64,000 bases of DNA from Bifidobacterium felsineum (GTDB taxonomy: Bacteria; Actinomycetota; Actinomycetes; Actinomycetales; Bifidobacteriaceae), in NCBI RefSeq assembly GCF_002802915.1, contig NZ_PEBJ01000001.1, positions 806,001-870,000 of the forward strand, written 5' to 3'. Under the pieces are notes generated by a model. The model searched no databases and was not told the origin of the DNA. It saw only the letters and a list, made by a program, of their open reading frames with translations. Below, one piece after another: positions 48,501 to 57,909 of this stretch; position 1 is the first letter of the stretch; the number at the start of each line of letters is the position of its first letter. Made by a program: the position numbers and the translations under genes.

Positions 48501-49035
48501 CCGTATGGTTGCCTACGCCCCCGCATATCCGCTTTCGCATTTAAAGCTGGCCATTCAACTGGCGCGCAATGAGGATTGGGATTCGGCCCGTGCCGCCTGT
48601 CTGAACGCGTTGCGCGTGGCCCTGGACCGTGATGATGCGGCGTTCGCCTATTACCGTTTCGCCTACTGCGAATGGATGCTCGATCATTTCGAGACCGCGG
48701 TGGCCGCATACATTATGAGCGATCATATTGCGCCCGGTGCCATCGCTTCCTTGGAAGGTGAACTGCAGGAGCTCGTGGCACGCGCCGACTCGCAGTGCAT
48801 CCATGTGCCGGAATCCGTGGAATCCGCCTCCTATGTGCTGGCATCGCATGATCTGCCGGTATGGCCGAATATCGAGGTCGGCGGCATCGTGCGCGACGCC
48901 GCCCGTGTTTGCGTGGACGAGGGCATGTTCGTGCCGGCCCGCACGCTGTCGGTGGCCGTGGCACGCATGAACGATGGCGAAGGCGGCGACATCGACGTTA
49001 TCCAGGCTCAGTACCTGCGCTCCCTGACTACCTGA
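45559..49035 (+). CDS. 1158-residue protein of unknown function with TPR-like C-terminus
   Basis: I do not recognise the N-terminal 600 residues, which appear soluble and contain an Ala/Arg-rich helical part. A disordered acidic stretch (about 600-710, Ser/Gly/Asp/Glu-rich) separates them from a C-terminal region with tetratricopeptide-like helix pairs (about 880-1060; AAAAVPHLNRMVAYAPAYPLSHLKLAIQLARNEDWDSARAACLNAL). No signal peptide or membrane segment is seen. TAGAAT lies 7 bases before the ATG. The gene is divergent from the polytopic membrane protein, and the two promoters are only 60 bases apart. It may be a scaffold or regulator. Confidence 0.75.
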   Translation: MPNRMSFPKKKSHTSLLGGLKDSMNALASDLGLVKPKKAETNPFGDALRENSERKGGVIDELIRRAVPISPVVKRHTFPALENVPEGLVLGWAQLPSTRGRGFSLGVFPDRDHFAQVAFADSHGRVFVGSDPDMDVQDMKPRFMFGKEKEVTLPDGERLGLDEHSRAGRMRSLEHAVRQRAGKSVNAIAGGVVGRDDTGRMTWLASWLKTGNRYTLEQMRANLPADMRHNLEYRDAIAIAFFAAYMLPQINGLLIGFGSGNIFRRLNREAPIGAIRRSVRDTLAARAHGMRASGLEDHFADLMREAGAMDKLPGLEAVHGAEALHLYTSSYSNSYFFAWDKSLAFTQALKALKIEGNLNRFAAVSAWLERNSSLGRTLTEDTVTRAEAAQIDMKLIENPAIMALDPYDGADEHQAVLRLVDIAKQTAEQIRDDFPDPRNTDAGFAHNGESSGLGGPNGSGEPSEWVYRQTLSTLLRRLRLPYRFDVEFRSCLENGEVAIGFTTAGTSMMPNSRYDDTRHTWRNLSSTERAAMSVAYNLRVGLMMAAMSFGASPAVKQVSLHIDSIGLEEAIAEQDSAIEQMMSEALRAFEHLRSGDLGRSGSKADPKDGDFHGDPTRPITHEETFNQKSSSSGAGAGSGLANAAESGSDQHAEAQEGDNASGADNVSIDSQFEDLMKGIDIDEMAFGLGSDDEAGDDQSTDDADMDISNADPMSVLRSNPTVRNMVTVTLTRDAFLERLHTDGLDHPQATYRMFGAVMDVDGEGGLKPINADFDLADSRFSPLGSQEEPELAEREFNPATAQVLGASGSDGLAIQRVDRLQRAVNEFHTIAHNDQLDSVEKAQQAMSIIDTMCDPELTNLASQVTSALIDGKDTPDFKFTLADELDKERLRARDLLFSGQADQAIEVAEAAVARMDQIFAAGSGVPRYFNSYAERVVYNRLFATRDERTLLIPDNLFYAHMELADVLGQIKGAAAAVPHLNRMVAYAPAYPLSHLKLAIQLARNEDWDSARAACLNALRVALDRDDAAFAYYRFAYCEWMLDHFETAVAAYIMSDHIAPGAIASLEGELQELVARADSQCIHVPESVESASYVLASHDLPVWPNIEVGGIVRDAARVCVDEGMFVPARTLSVAVARMNDGEGGDIDVIQAQYLRSLTT

Positions 49036-49136
49036 CCATTATCGGCTCCCTCTGATGGAACAGCGTATGGATGTAAAGCTGACTGAGGGAGAGAAGCTTT
49101 GGAATAATCTTCGATTCCCTAGCTCGGCTAGGATAG

Positions 49137-52032
<2,896 letters not shown>

Positions 52033-52124
52033 CGCTCCTTTTCTTCGGCGAAAGTAATCTCATCATAGCTCTAGCATGCCGGCGAATTGCACGGTACTCT
52101 AGTGGGCGGCAATAAGGAGGATTG

Positions 52125-53237
52125 ATGAGCGAAACCCGCGAGATTGAAGCAGCAATCTACAACCGTTTGAGCCGTGTGATCGACCCGGAATTAGGTCGAT
52201 CGGTCACTGATCTGGGCATGATTGCCGCCATTAACGCGGTGCCTGCGGATGGCGCCGATGGTGAGTACGACGTCACTGTGCACGTGGAACTCACCGTGGA
52301 AGGCTGCCCACTTTCGGAAACCATCACCAATCAGATCAACGGCGCGGTCGCCTCCTACCCGGATGCCAAACTCACCCCGCATATTGAAGTCTCCTCAATG
52401 AGCCGGGACAAACTGGACGACTTGGTGGCCGATCTAAAAGCCGAGCGTAAGCAGAATCCGTTCAACAAGCCGGGTGTCAAAACCCGTATCTTCGCCATCG
52501 CATCCGGTAAAGGTGGTGTAGGCAAGTCCTCGGTGACCGCGAATCTTGCAGCCACTTTTGCGGCGCTGGGCTATGACACTGCCGCCATTGATGCGGACAT
52601 CTACGGTTTCTCATTGCCGCGCCTGTTCGGTGTGCATACGCAGCCGACGAACCTGAACGGCATGCTGATGCCGGTTACTGCTTGGGGCGTAAAGCTTATT
52701 TCCATCGGCATGTTCGCGGGCGCTGATCGCGCGATCCTCTGGCGCGGGCCGCGACTGCAGCGCTCGCTGGAGCAGTTCCTGTCCGACGTATGGTGGGGTC
52801 AGCCGGATGTGCTGTTGCTTGACTTGGCGCCAGGAACCGGCGATATGGCGATTTCCGTGGCCCAGGCATTGCCGAATGCGGAGCTGGTCGTAATCACCAC
52901 ACCGCAGCCTTCCGCCTCCGACATCGCCGTACGCTCCGGCCTGGTTGCACTGCAGGTGCCGATGAAGGTGCGCGGCGTCGTGGAGAACATGAGCTACTAC
53001 GAGCATAAGGGCGAAAAACTGCGCATCTTCGGCGAAGGCGGCGGTCAGCGAGTCAGCGAGCAGCTGACCGAAGCGTTGGGCTATGACGTGCCGTTGATGG
53101 CTCAGCTGCCGTTGGAACCTGAAGTACGCGAAACCGGCGAGGCCGGACGCCCAGCCGTCTTGGATGCCGACGGTGCATTGCGCAATGATGGCATCGGCAA
53201 GACCTTCCGGTCCCTGGCGGAGCAGCTAATGGCGTAG
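52125..53237 (+). CDS. apbC: Mrp/ApbC-family P-loop ATPase with MIP18 (DUF59) domain
   Basis: Iron-sulfur cluster carrier family protein of 370 residues. An N-terminal DUF59 domain (1-100; RVIDPELGRSVTDLGMI, ELTVEGCPLSETI) is followed by a deviant Walker A GKGGVGKSS (near 128) and the MinD/Mrp ATPase fold (DADIYGFSLPRLFGV). The C-terminal CXXC that bridges the Fe-S cluster in E. coli Mrp is missing: the segment reads ENMSYYEHKGEKLRIFGEGGG. AGGAGG lies 6 bases before the ATG. The stop is followed after four bases by the first palindromic element, whose left arm terminates transcription. Confidence 0.88.
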   Translation: MSETREIEAAIYNRLSRVIDPELGRSVTDLGMIAAINAVPADGADGEYDVTVHVELTVEGCPLSETITNQINGAVASYPDAKLTPHIEVSSMSRDKLDDLVADLKAERKQNPFNKPGVKTRIFAIASGKGGVGKSSVTANLAATFAALGYDTAAIDADIYGFSLPRLFGVHTQPTNLNGMLMPVTAWGVKLISIGMFAGADRAILWRGPRLQRSLEQFLSDVWWGQPDVLLLDLAPGTGDMAISVAQALPNAELVVITTPQPSASDIAVRSGLVALQVPMKVRGVVENMSYYEHKGEKLRIFGEGGGQRVSEQLTEALGYDVPLMAQLPLEPEVRETGEAGRPAVLDADGALRNDGIGKTFRSLAEQLMA

Positions 53238-53241
53238 CATA

Positions 53242-53409
53242 CCCCGCAGCGAATGGTTCTCATTAAGAACTGTGCGGGGATTTTTTGCTGGTTAATCGCA
53301 CATGGTAGGGGCTGGGAGTGGCTGAATAAAGCCATTCTCAGCCCCTATGCATCTGTGCGTTTATGTGCGTTTTTCCCGCACTCTTCTTAATGAGAACCAT
53401 TCGCTGCGG
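53242..53409. mobile_element. MITE-like palindromic element, copy 1
   Basis: About 168 bp flanked by TA on both sides. The terminal repeats begin with CCGCAGCGAATGGTTCTC, are identical over 25 bases, and continue with GTGCGGG after a two-base mismatch. The centre is a second stem (GGGGCTGGGAGTGGCT against AGCCATTCTCAGCCCC, G-U pairs allowed), plus CGCACA/TGTGCG. The left arm forms its own hairpin (CCCCGCA...TGCGGGG) followed by ATTTTTT and so terminates apbC. The right arm supplies the last codons and stop of the ABC-F gene. Confidence 0.85.
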
Positions 53410-54976
53410 TAAGCTGCCGCACAAACCAATCATCATGCGAAACAATAATCAATGCGCCAGGGTAGCTACCGAGCGTGCGTGCGAAGGCAACCTTGGAATT
53501 GAGATCAAGATGATTCGTTGGCTCATCCATCACAATAAGCTGCGGCTTACTCACCAGTCCAAGGCATAGCAGCAGTTTGCGCAGCTCACCGGGGGAGGCC
53601 ACCTCACCTTGAAGAAGCCGATCAGGATCTGCATTAAGCTGCGCGTATGCGCTTAACACCATCGATTTATCGGCTTGGCTTAAACCATGCAGCAATGTCA
53701 TAGCCCGCTCGGTATCCGCAAGCGTTGTATTTTGCTGGATGACCAGCATAGGTATATCAATGGCAGCATCAATCATCGCGCGTATCAATGTTGTTTTCCC
53801 AGCTCCATTTGGCCCAATAATGGCAAGATGGTCACGCGGACCAATGCTGATCAATGGTATTTTCACTCCTTGAGGAGCTTCGCCATCCTGTGGAGGATTA
53901 AGCCGAATGACATTGCTTGATTGAGCCGCCATAGTCAACGATTTGTCCTTAAGCTGTTCCGGCAATAGTTGCTTATTGAATGGAATGACTTCTGATTTCA
54001 GGCGGATTAATTCGCGTCTGCTACTGGGTTCGATATTCAGCCAAATATTGCCGTCGTACCGTTTGGATGCCGTCGATATCGCTTCGCCGGTTTGCCGGAC
54101 CTTGGCGAGCCGGCCATTGAGCTGCGCGTATGAGCGACTGACTCCGGCGTCCAGTCCGGTCATTTTTGCCAGATTCCTGCGATTGCGGGCGTCGTGGTCC
54201 TTGGGATTGATGCGCTCTCCGTGCTGCTTGGCGGATTCGATCTGCTGCACCTTGGCAAATCGTTGCGACTGTGCGGATTCCAATCGGCTGATCTCTTTTC
54301 GAGCATCGGCAAGCCGTTGCGAAGCGGCACGGTCATTACAGTGCTTCTGTTGCGTGGCTTGACTGTAATTGCCCTGATAGGTAATGATCTCGGTGAGATT
54401 TCGCCCGTTGACGTGCCTGCGTTCAAACATGATGCAGCGCGTGCAGGTGGCGTCGATGAGCGTCACATCATGGGAGACAACGATGCCAATTCCTTGGTAA
54501 TTTCGCATGACCTCAATGATGGCTTGCTGAGTGGGCTCGTCAACATGGTTTGTCGGCTCATCGAGTATCAGTACATCGGGATTCAAAATCAACGCGCATG
54601 CGATTTGCAGACGCTTCCTTTCTCCTCCTGACAAGGTGTCATACCGGTATGCCCAATCATCTTCAATGCCGAGTCGCTCTCGAATCCGAATGGTTTCAGG
54701 CTGCCAATCGGCGGCGAAGTCTTCCAGATTCACGGGCCGGACCGCTATATCTTGTGGACAGTAGCTCAACACGAGATTATTGGGCGACACTTGACCGCTA
54801 TCAGGACGGAGTTTGCCTCGCGCGATTGCCATCAATGTTGATTTGCCGATGCCGTTATCGCCCAATACCGCAGTCCAACCTTGTGGGAAAGTGCAATTGG
54901 CCTGAGCGAAGAGCGGACTGTCGGCCGTCGGATAGGTAAAAGTGATATTGCTTAAGGACAAGGTGATAGGTTGCAT
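53387..54976 (-). CDS. ABC-F family ATPase, antibiotic-resistance type
   Basis: 529-residue soluble protein with two ABC domains and no membrane part. Domain 1 has Walker A GDNGIGKST (39-47), signature LSGGERKR (near 127) and LILDEPTNHVD. A long charged linker (about 205-300; SRLESAQSQRFAKVQQIESAKQHGER) follows. Domain 2 has GPNGAGKTT, a degenerate signature SPGELRK and IVMDEPTNHLD. The long linker fits ABC-F proteins that displace antibiotics from ribosomes, but the drug class is unknown. GGAGG lies before the ATG. The last codons (ANGSH) and the TAA lie inside palindromic element 1. Codon use is more A/T-rich than in the neighbours, a sign of transfer. Confidence 0.85.
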   Translation of the reverse strand: MQPITLSLSNITFTYPTADSPLFAQANCTFPQGWTAVLGDNGIGKSTLMAIARGKLRPDSGQVSPNNLVLSYCPQDIAVRPVNLEDFAADWQPETIRIRERLGIEDDWAYRYDTLSGGERKRLQIACALILNPDVLILDEPTNHVDEPTQQAIIEVMRNYQGIGIVVSHDVTLIDATCTRCIMFERRHVNGRNLTEIITYQGNYSQATQQKHCNDRAASQRLADARKEISRLESAQSQRFAKVQQIESAKQHGERINPKDHDARNRRNLAKMTGLDAGVSRSYAQLNGRLAKVRQTGEAISTASKRYDGNIWLNIEPSSRRELIRLKSEVIPFNKQLLPEQLKDKSLTMAAQSSNVIRLNPPQDGEAPQGVKIPLISIGPRDHLAIIGPNGAGKTTLIRAMIDAAIDIPMLVIQQNTTLADTERAMTLLHGLSQADKSMVLSAYAQLNADPDRLLQGEVASPGELRKLLLCLGLVSKPQLIVMDEPTNHLDLNSKVAFARTLGSYPGALIIVSHDDWFVRQLTAANGSH

Positions 54977-54996
54977 AAGCGCCTCCATATGGTTGG

Positions 54997-55082
54997 GCGC
55001 ACTGCCTTTTTGCGAGTGATGGCAGCGGATACAGATTGATAGCAGCATGGCAGTGCGCGTCGATGCGCATGGTATCCGCAGC
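54997..55082 (-). promoter_or_regulatory. Attenuator-like leader of the ABC-F gene
   Basis: On the mRNA four arms follow in order: A (55082-55072), B (55058-55049), C (55032-55022) and D (55006-54997). A pairs with C (10 of 11 bases) and B pairs perfectly with D (GCGCACTGCC/GGCAGTGCGC), so the two pairings compete. D ends 10 bases before the GGAGG. Upstream, AAAGGA precedes a tiny frame TTG-CTG-ATC-TGA. Confidence 0.55.
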
Positions 55083-55136
55083 TATCAGATCAGCAACTTA
55101 GTATGTCCTTTCTTTTGCGATGTCAGCATAGCACAT

Positions 55137-55304
55137 CCCGCAGCGAATGGTTCTCAATAAGAACCGTGCGGGGATTTTTGCCGGCGAATCGCACATGGTA
55201 GGGGCTGGGAGTGGCTGAATAAAGCCATTCTCAGCCCCTATGCATCTGTGCGTTTATGTGCGTTTTCCCCGCACGTTTCTTATTAAGAACCATTTGCTGC
55301 GGGG
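55137..55304. mobile_element. MITE-like palindromic element, copy 2
   Basis: 168 bp, same orientation as copy 1. The central 90 bases are nearly identical to copy 1, including the GGGGCTGGGAGTGGCT stem. The terminal repeats are about 36 bp with a few mismatches. The left arm is again a hairpin with GGGATTTTTG. The right arm supplies the last codons and stop of the nuclease gene. Its left end borders the leader region of the ABC-F gene. Confidence 0.85.
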
Positions 55305-56167
55305 AAATCCCAGAGCCGGGCTGACCGTACAAGATGTCGTTGCCGATTGACTATGGTTTTCGCCATGTCAAGAAAATGCTGGCGAGCTTCGGAGGTACGA
55401 AAATCATCGGCGGTGACTAATATGACAACCCATCCGCGTGTCTGCAGCTTATTGATGCGTGCCATATCTGCGCGCATTTGAGCGGGATCTGCATGGTATG
55501 CGCCTTGGTATTCAAACACGACTTTGCAATCGGGGTAGGCCATATCCGCAATGACATAGGAATTGTCGCCGAAATTGATACGGTAGTTAGGAATCGGTTT
55601 ACCTAGGCCCGAGTCGTTAAGCGTTCCATACAATGTTGTCTCAGGTGGTGAATCCGTGTTTTCAACGATGTAGGGGAGTGCGGCAAGGCACGTATTACGG
55701 CCTACGAATTTCGGGCTAGTATCTAAATATTTTTTCAATTTATTGAGTGTCGTGACTTTGCGGCTGCGATGACGGCTCATCAATGCTGAGCCTAAGGCGG
55801 CTAGTTCTTCCACACTGCAATATTTCGCCATTTGTGCCCATGTCATAGCTGGTGATGTCACCCAAAATTGCTCATATTCACGTTTGAGATACTCCTCTTT
55901 GCCTTTAAATACATGGAAGGTCACACCTTTGATCTCGCTTCTCATGGATGCGTTCGGCACGGTTGCGTGGACGGTATCTAAGGTAAGTGCGCAACTCTTA
56001 GGTATTGGTGCACCCCAATAATTTGCGGCGTTGGTGAACCCGACGCGTAATGGACCACGGGCTCGTTGCGCTGCCTCATTGCATCGGTCCCGTTCGATTT
56101 TCCGCTTGGCGGCGATGCTCTCATTCATAAAGGAAACCATGCCTCGACGGTAAATGTCTTGGGGCAT
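55283..56167 (-). CDS. PD-(D/E)XK-like nuclease-fold protein (DUF559/Vsr-like)
   Basis: 294 residues from the ATG at 56165-56167. The N-terminal part carries a helix-rich segment (MTWAQMAKYCSVEELAALGSALMSR) that resembles the DNA-binding domain of AbiEi-like proteins. The C-terminal 110 residues resemble DUF559/Vsr-type endonuclease domains: SPPETTLYGTL, then ADMAYPDCKVVFEYQGAYH with D...E-X-Q, then RINKLQTRGWVVILVTADD. The start is uncertain: TAGCTT stands 7 bases before this ATG, while ATGs at 56140 and 56128 are alternatives. The open frame upstream belongs to element 3. The final residues AANGS and the TAA lie inside element 2. No partner gene is visible. Confidence 0.7.
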   Translation of the reverse strand: MPQDIYRRGMVSFMNESIAAKRKIERDRCNEAAQRARGPLRVGFTNAANYWGAPIPKSCALTLDTVHATVPNASMRSEIKGVTFHVFKGKEEYLKREYEQFWVTSPAMTWAQMAKYCSVEELAALGSALMSRHRSRKVTTLNKLKKYLDTSPKFVGRNTCLAALPYIVENTDSPPETTLYGTLNDSGLGKPIPNYRINFGDNSYVIADMAYPDCKVVFEYQGAYHADPAQMRADMARINKLQTRGWVVILVTADDFRTSEARQHFLDMAKTIVNRQRHLVRSARLWDFPAANGS

Positions 56168-56224
56168 AGTCTGCAAGCTAATTGGGGGTATGTGGTTCGA
56201 GCTTTGGAAGTTATCCACATTACT

Positions 56225-56393
56225 TTCCCACAGCGAATGGTTCTCAATAAGAAACGTGCGGGGAAAACGCGCATAAACGCACAACCGAACAGGGTTGAAA
56301 TTGGCTTCGTTCTGCGAATTCCAGCCTGATCATGTGAGATTACACCCAAATAATCCCCGCACGCTTCTTATTGAGAACCATTCGCTGTGGGAA
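56225..56393. mobile_element. MITE-like palindromic element, copy 3 (diverged, inverted)
   Basis: 169 bp. The terminal repeats begin TTCCCACAGCGAATGG and match over 40 bases with one mismatch, the best pair of the three copies. Its left interior (AAAACGCGCATAAACGCACA) matches the right interior of copies 1 and 2 in reverse, so it is inverted. The centre has lost the GGGGCTGGGAGTGGCT stem. It begins 6 bases after the CDF stop on that gene's strand. Confidence 0.8.
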
Positions 56394-56399
56394 GGGCAG

Positions 56400-57359
56400 C
56401 TAATGCTGAGCGCGCCAGATGTCCGGCTCGACGTAGATCTCCCACTCATACCACGGCAATGCGCCGCGAATATTGGTCTCGATCTTATCGACGGTCTGCA
56501 CGTCGAAATCACGGTCAAGCTTCGAGGTCTCGACTTTCAGGCACAGCAGTACCGAATCCTCATCCATGTGAATCGCCTGCATATTGATCAGGCGGTCCAC
56601 GCCGCTGGTGCTTTCCACTGCCTTGACCACTTGGGCGCGCGTGCTTGGGTCAAGGCTTTCGCCAACCAGCAGGGAACCGGATTTAAAAGCCAAGGCCGCC
56701 GAACCGCAGACCAGCACCAAGCCGACGAGCATACCACCGATGGCATCATAGAGTTCGTCGCCGGTGATAATGGACAAGCCGATGCCGAGCCCTGCGAAAG
56801 CCAAGCCGATCAATGCCAGTGTGTCTTCCATCATTACTGAAGCGAGTTCGGCCGACTTGGTGCGGCGCCAGAACCCGACCAAGGAACTATCCTCAACCTT
56901 GACTCGTTTCATACGTTCGCGGGCCTCATGCACGGAAGTATGCAGGCCATAGCCTTCCAAGCATGCGGAAACACCTACCACAACCAATGCGGCGATCAAT
57001 TCCAGCGATTCGGCCTCGCGCGGCACGGTGCCTTCAATCAGACCGCCGAGTTTGCCGGCGGCCTGCGAAACCGCAAAGACGCCGCCGACGAAGAACAGCA
57101 ACGTTGCCACAATGAAGCTGGCCAGATATTTCACACGATGCAAGCCGAATGGGTGATCTCCGCGGGATTTATGATCAGAAGCCTTATCTCCCAACATCAG
57201 CACGAGTTCGTTGGCGCAATCAGCCACCGAATGCACGGATTCCGAAAACATTGAAGACGAGCCGGTAAATGCCGCGGCGGCGAATTTTGCGCAGGCGACA
57301 CCGACATTGGCAAGCAGAGCAGCCTTGACTGCGGCTCCTGCATTCTTCTGATCAGACAT
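56400..57359 (-). CDS. Cation diffusion facilitator family transporter
   Basis: 319-residue divalent metal/proton antiporter with six predicted membrane helices. The first metal site is visible as SVHSVADCANE, while the second lacks the usual HXXXD and reads MMEDTLALIG. A cytoplasmic C-terminal domain (about 225-319) holds the short acidic helices of the family. AGAGGGAA precedes the ATG at 57357-57359. The substrate may be Zn, Mn or Fe. The stop lies directly next to palindromic element 3. Confidence 0.87.
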   Translation of the reverse strand: MSDQKNAGAAVKAALLANVGVACAKFAAAAFTGSSSMFSESVHSVADCANELVLMLGDKASDHKSRGDHPFGLHRVKYLASFIVATLLFFVGGVFAVSQAAGKLGGLIEGTVPREAESLELIAALVVVGVSACLEGYGLHTSVHEARERMKRVKVEDSSLVGFWRRTKSAELASVMMEDTLALIGLAFAGLGIGLSIITGDELYDAIGGMLVGLVLVCGSAALAFKSGSLLVGESLDPSTRAQVVKAVESTSGVDRLINMQAIHMDEDSVLLCLKVETSKLDRDFDVQTVDKIETNIRGALPWYEWEIYVEPDIWRAQH

Positions 57360-57427
57360 GATGATTCCCTCTTTCGAGGCAGCATTATAGGCGCCTGTAA
57401 CGTACTTTCAGGGTATACTAGCCACTC

Positions 57428-57802
57428 ATGGGAAAAACGACGATCAGGGTAGCTTTTGATGACCCGCTTGAGGCGGCGCATTTCCTGCAACAATGCCGTA
57501 GAAAAGGTTATGATGCGCAGGTGGAGGACTCGCGCCCGCAGGTCAAGCGCAATGGTCCGGCTTTGGCGGCATGGCTGAAGGCGCATCCCGGCTGGTATAA
57601 GGTGGGCGAGTCGGTTAATCGTGCGGCGGCCAATAAGGCGGTGTTGAAAATCCGCAATGGCGAGCGCCGTGGTTTCGAGGGCGGCAAATTTGAGGCCCGC
57701 ATGGAGAATCAGGATGGCAGCTGGCTGGTGTATGCGCGTTACGCCGGCAGGGTGACCAAGGTGCGTAAGCCTCAAGCCGAAGGTATGGAGCCGTTGTTCT
57801 AA
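57428..57802 (+). CDS. Small basic protein of unknown function (124 aa)
   Basis: I do not recognise this protein. It is basic, soluble and probably has an alpha/beta fold: TTIRVAFDDPLEAAHFLQQCRRKGYDAQVEDSR looks like a beta-alpha-beta unit, and GGKFEARMENQDGSWLVYARYAGRVTKVRKP forms later strands. TATACT lies 8 bases before the ATG and no ribosome binding site is visible, so the mRNA is probably leaderless. It is divergent from the CDF gene, with 68 bases between the starts, and ends before a bidirectional terminator shared with glnA. Confidence 0.7.
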   Translation: MGKTTIRVAFDDPLEAAHFLQQCRRKGYDAQVEDSRPQVKRNGPALAAWLKAHPGWYKVGESVNRAAANKAVLKIRNGERRGFEGGKFEARMENQDGSWLVYARYAGRVTKVRKPQAEGMEPLF

Positions 57803-57853
57803 GACATTTCAGTGTCCTGTGCGCATCAGGAATCCAGCAATAGGAAAGAAACA

Positions 57854-57890
57854 GTAAAACCCCAGCTGCATTAAGCAACTGGGGTTTTAC
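57854..57890. terminator. Bidirectional terminator before glnA
   Basis: GTAAAACCCCAG and CTGGGGTTTTAC form a perfect 12-bp stem with A/T-rich ends in both directions. It serves the 124-residue gene and glnA. Confidence 0.85.
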
Positions 57891-57909
57891 CATGACCTGA
57901 AACTACCTA

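Noticed and set aside
49046-49091. CTCCCTC/GAGGGAG hairpin between the 1158-residue gene and ligA
   Set aside because: Only 7 bp with a 32-base loop and no T-run, so it is too weak to call a terminator.
53387-53404. ANGSH and AANGS endings as proteolysis tags
   Set aside because: They resemble the start of the tmRNA tag only by chance; the tag's hydrophobic LAA end, which is needed for degradation, is missing.
56055-56200. Window-wide search for tRNA or rRNA genes
   Set aside because: No cloverleaf with a 3' acceptor stem and T-loop core or rRNA-like stretch was recognised here or in other intergenic regions by eye.
56168-56284. N-terminal extension of the nuclease-like gene up to 56284
   Set aside because: The extra codons lie in palindromic element 3 and its flank, so they are probably not coding.
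53242-56393. CRISPR or insertion sequence as explanation of the three repeats
   Set aside because: Spacing is irregular, the copies are palindromic with inverted ends, and none contains a transposase gene.
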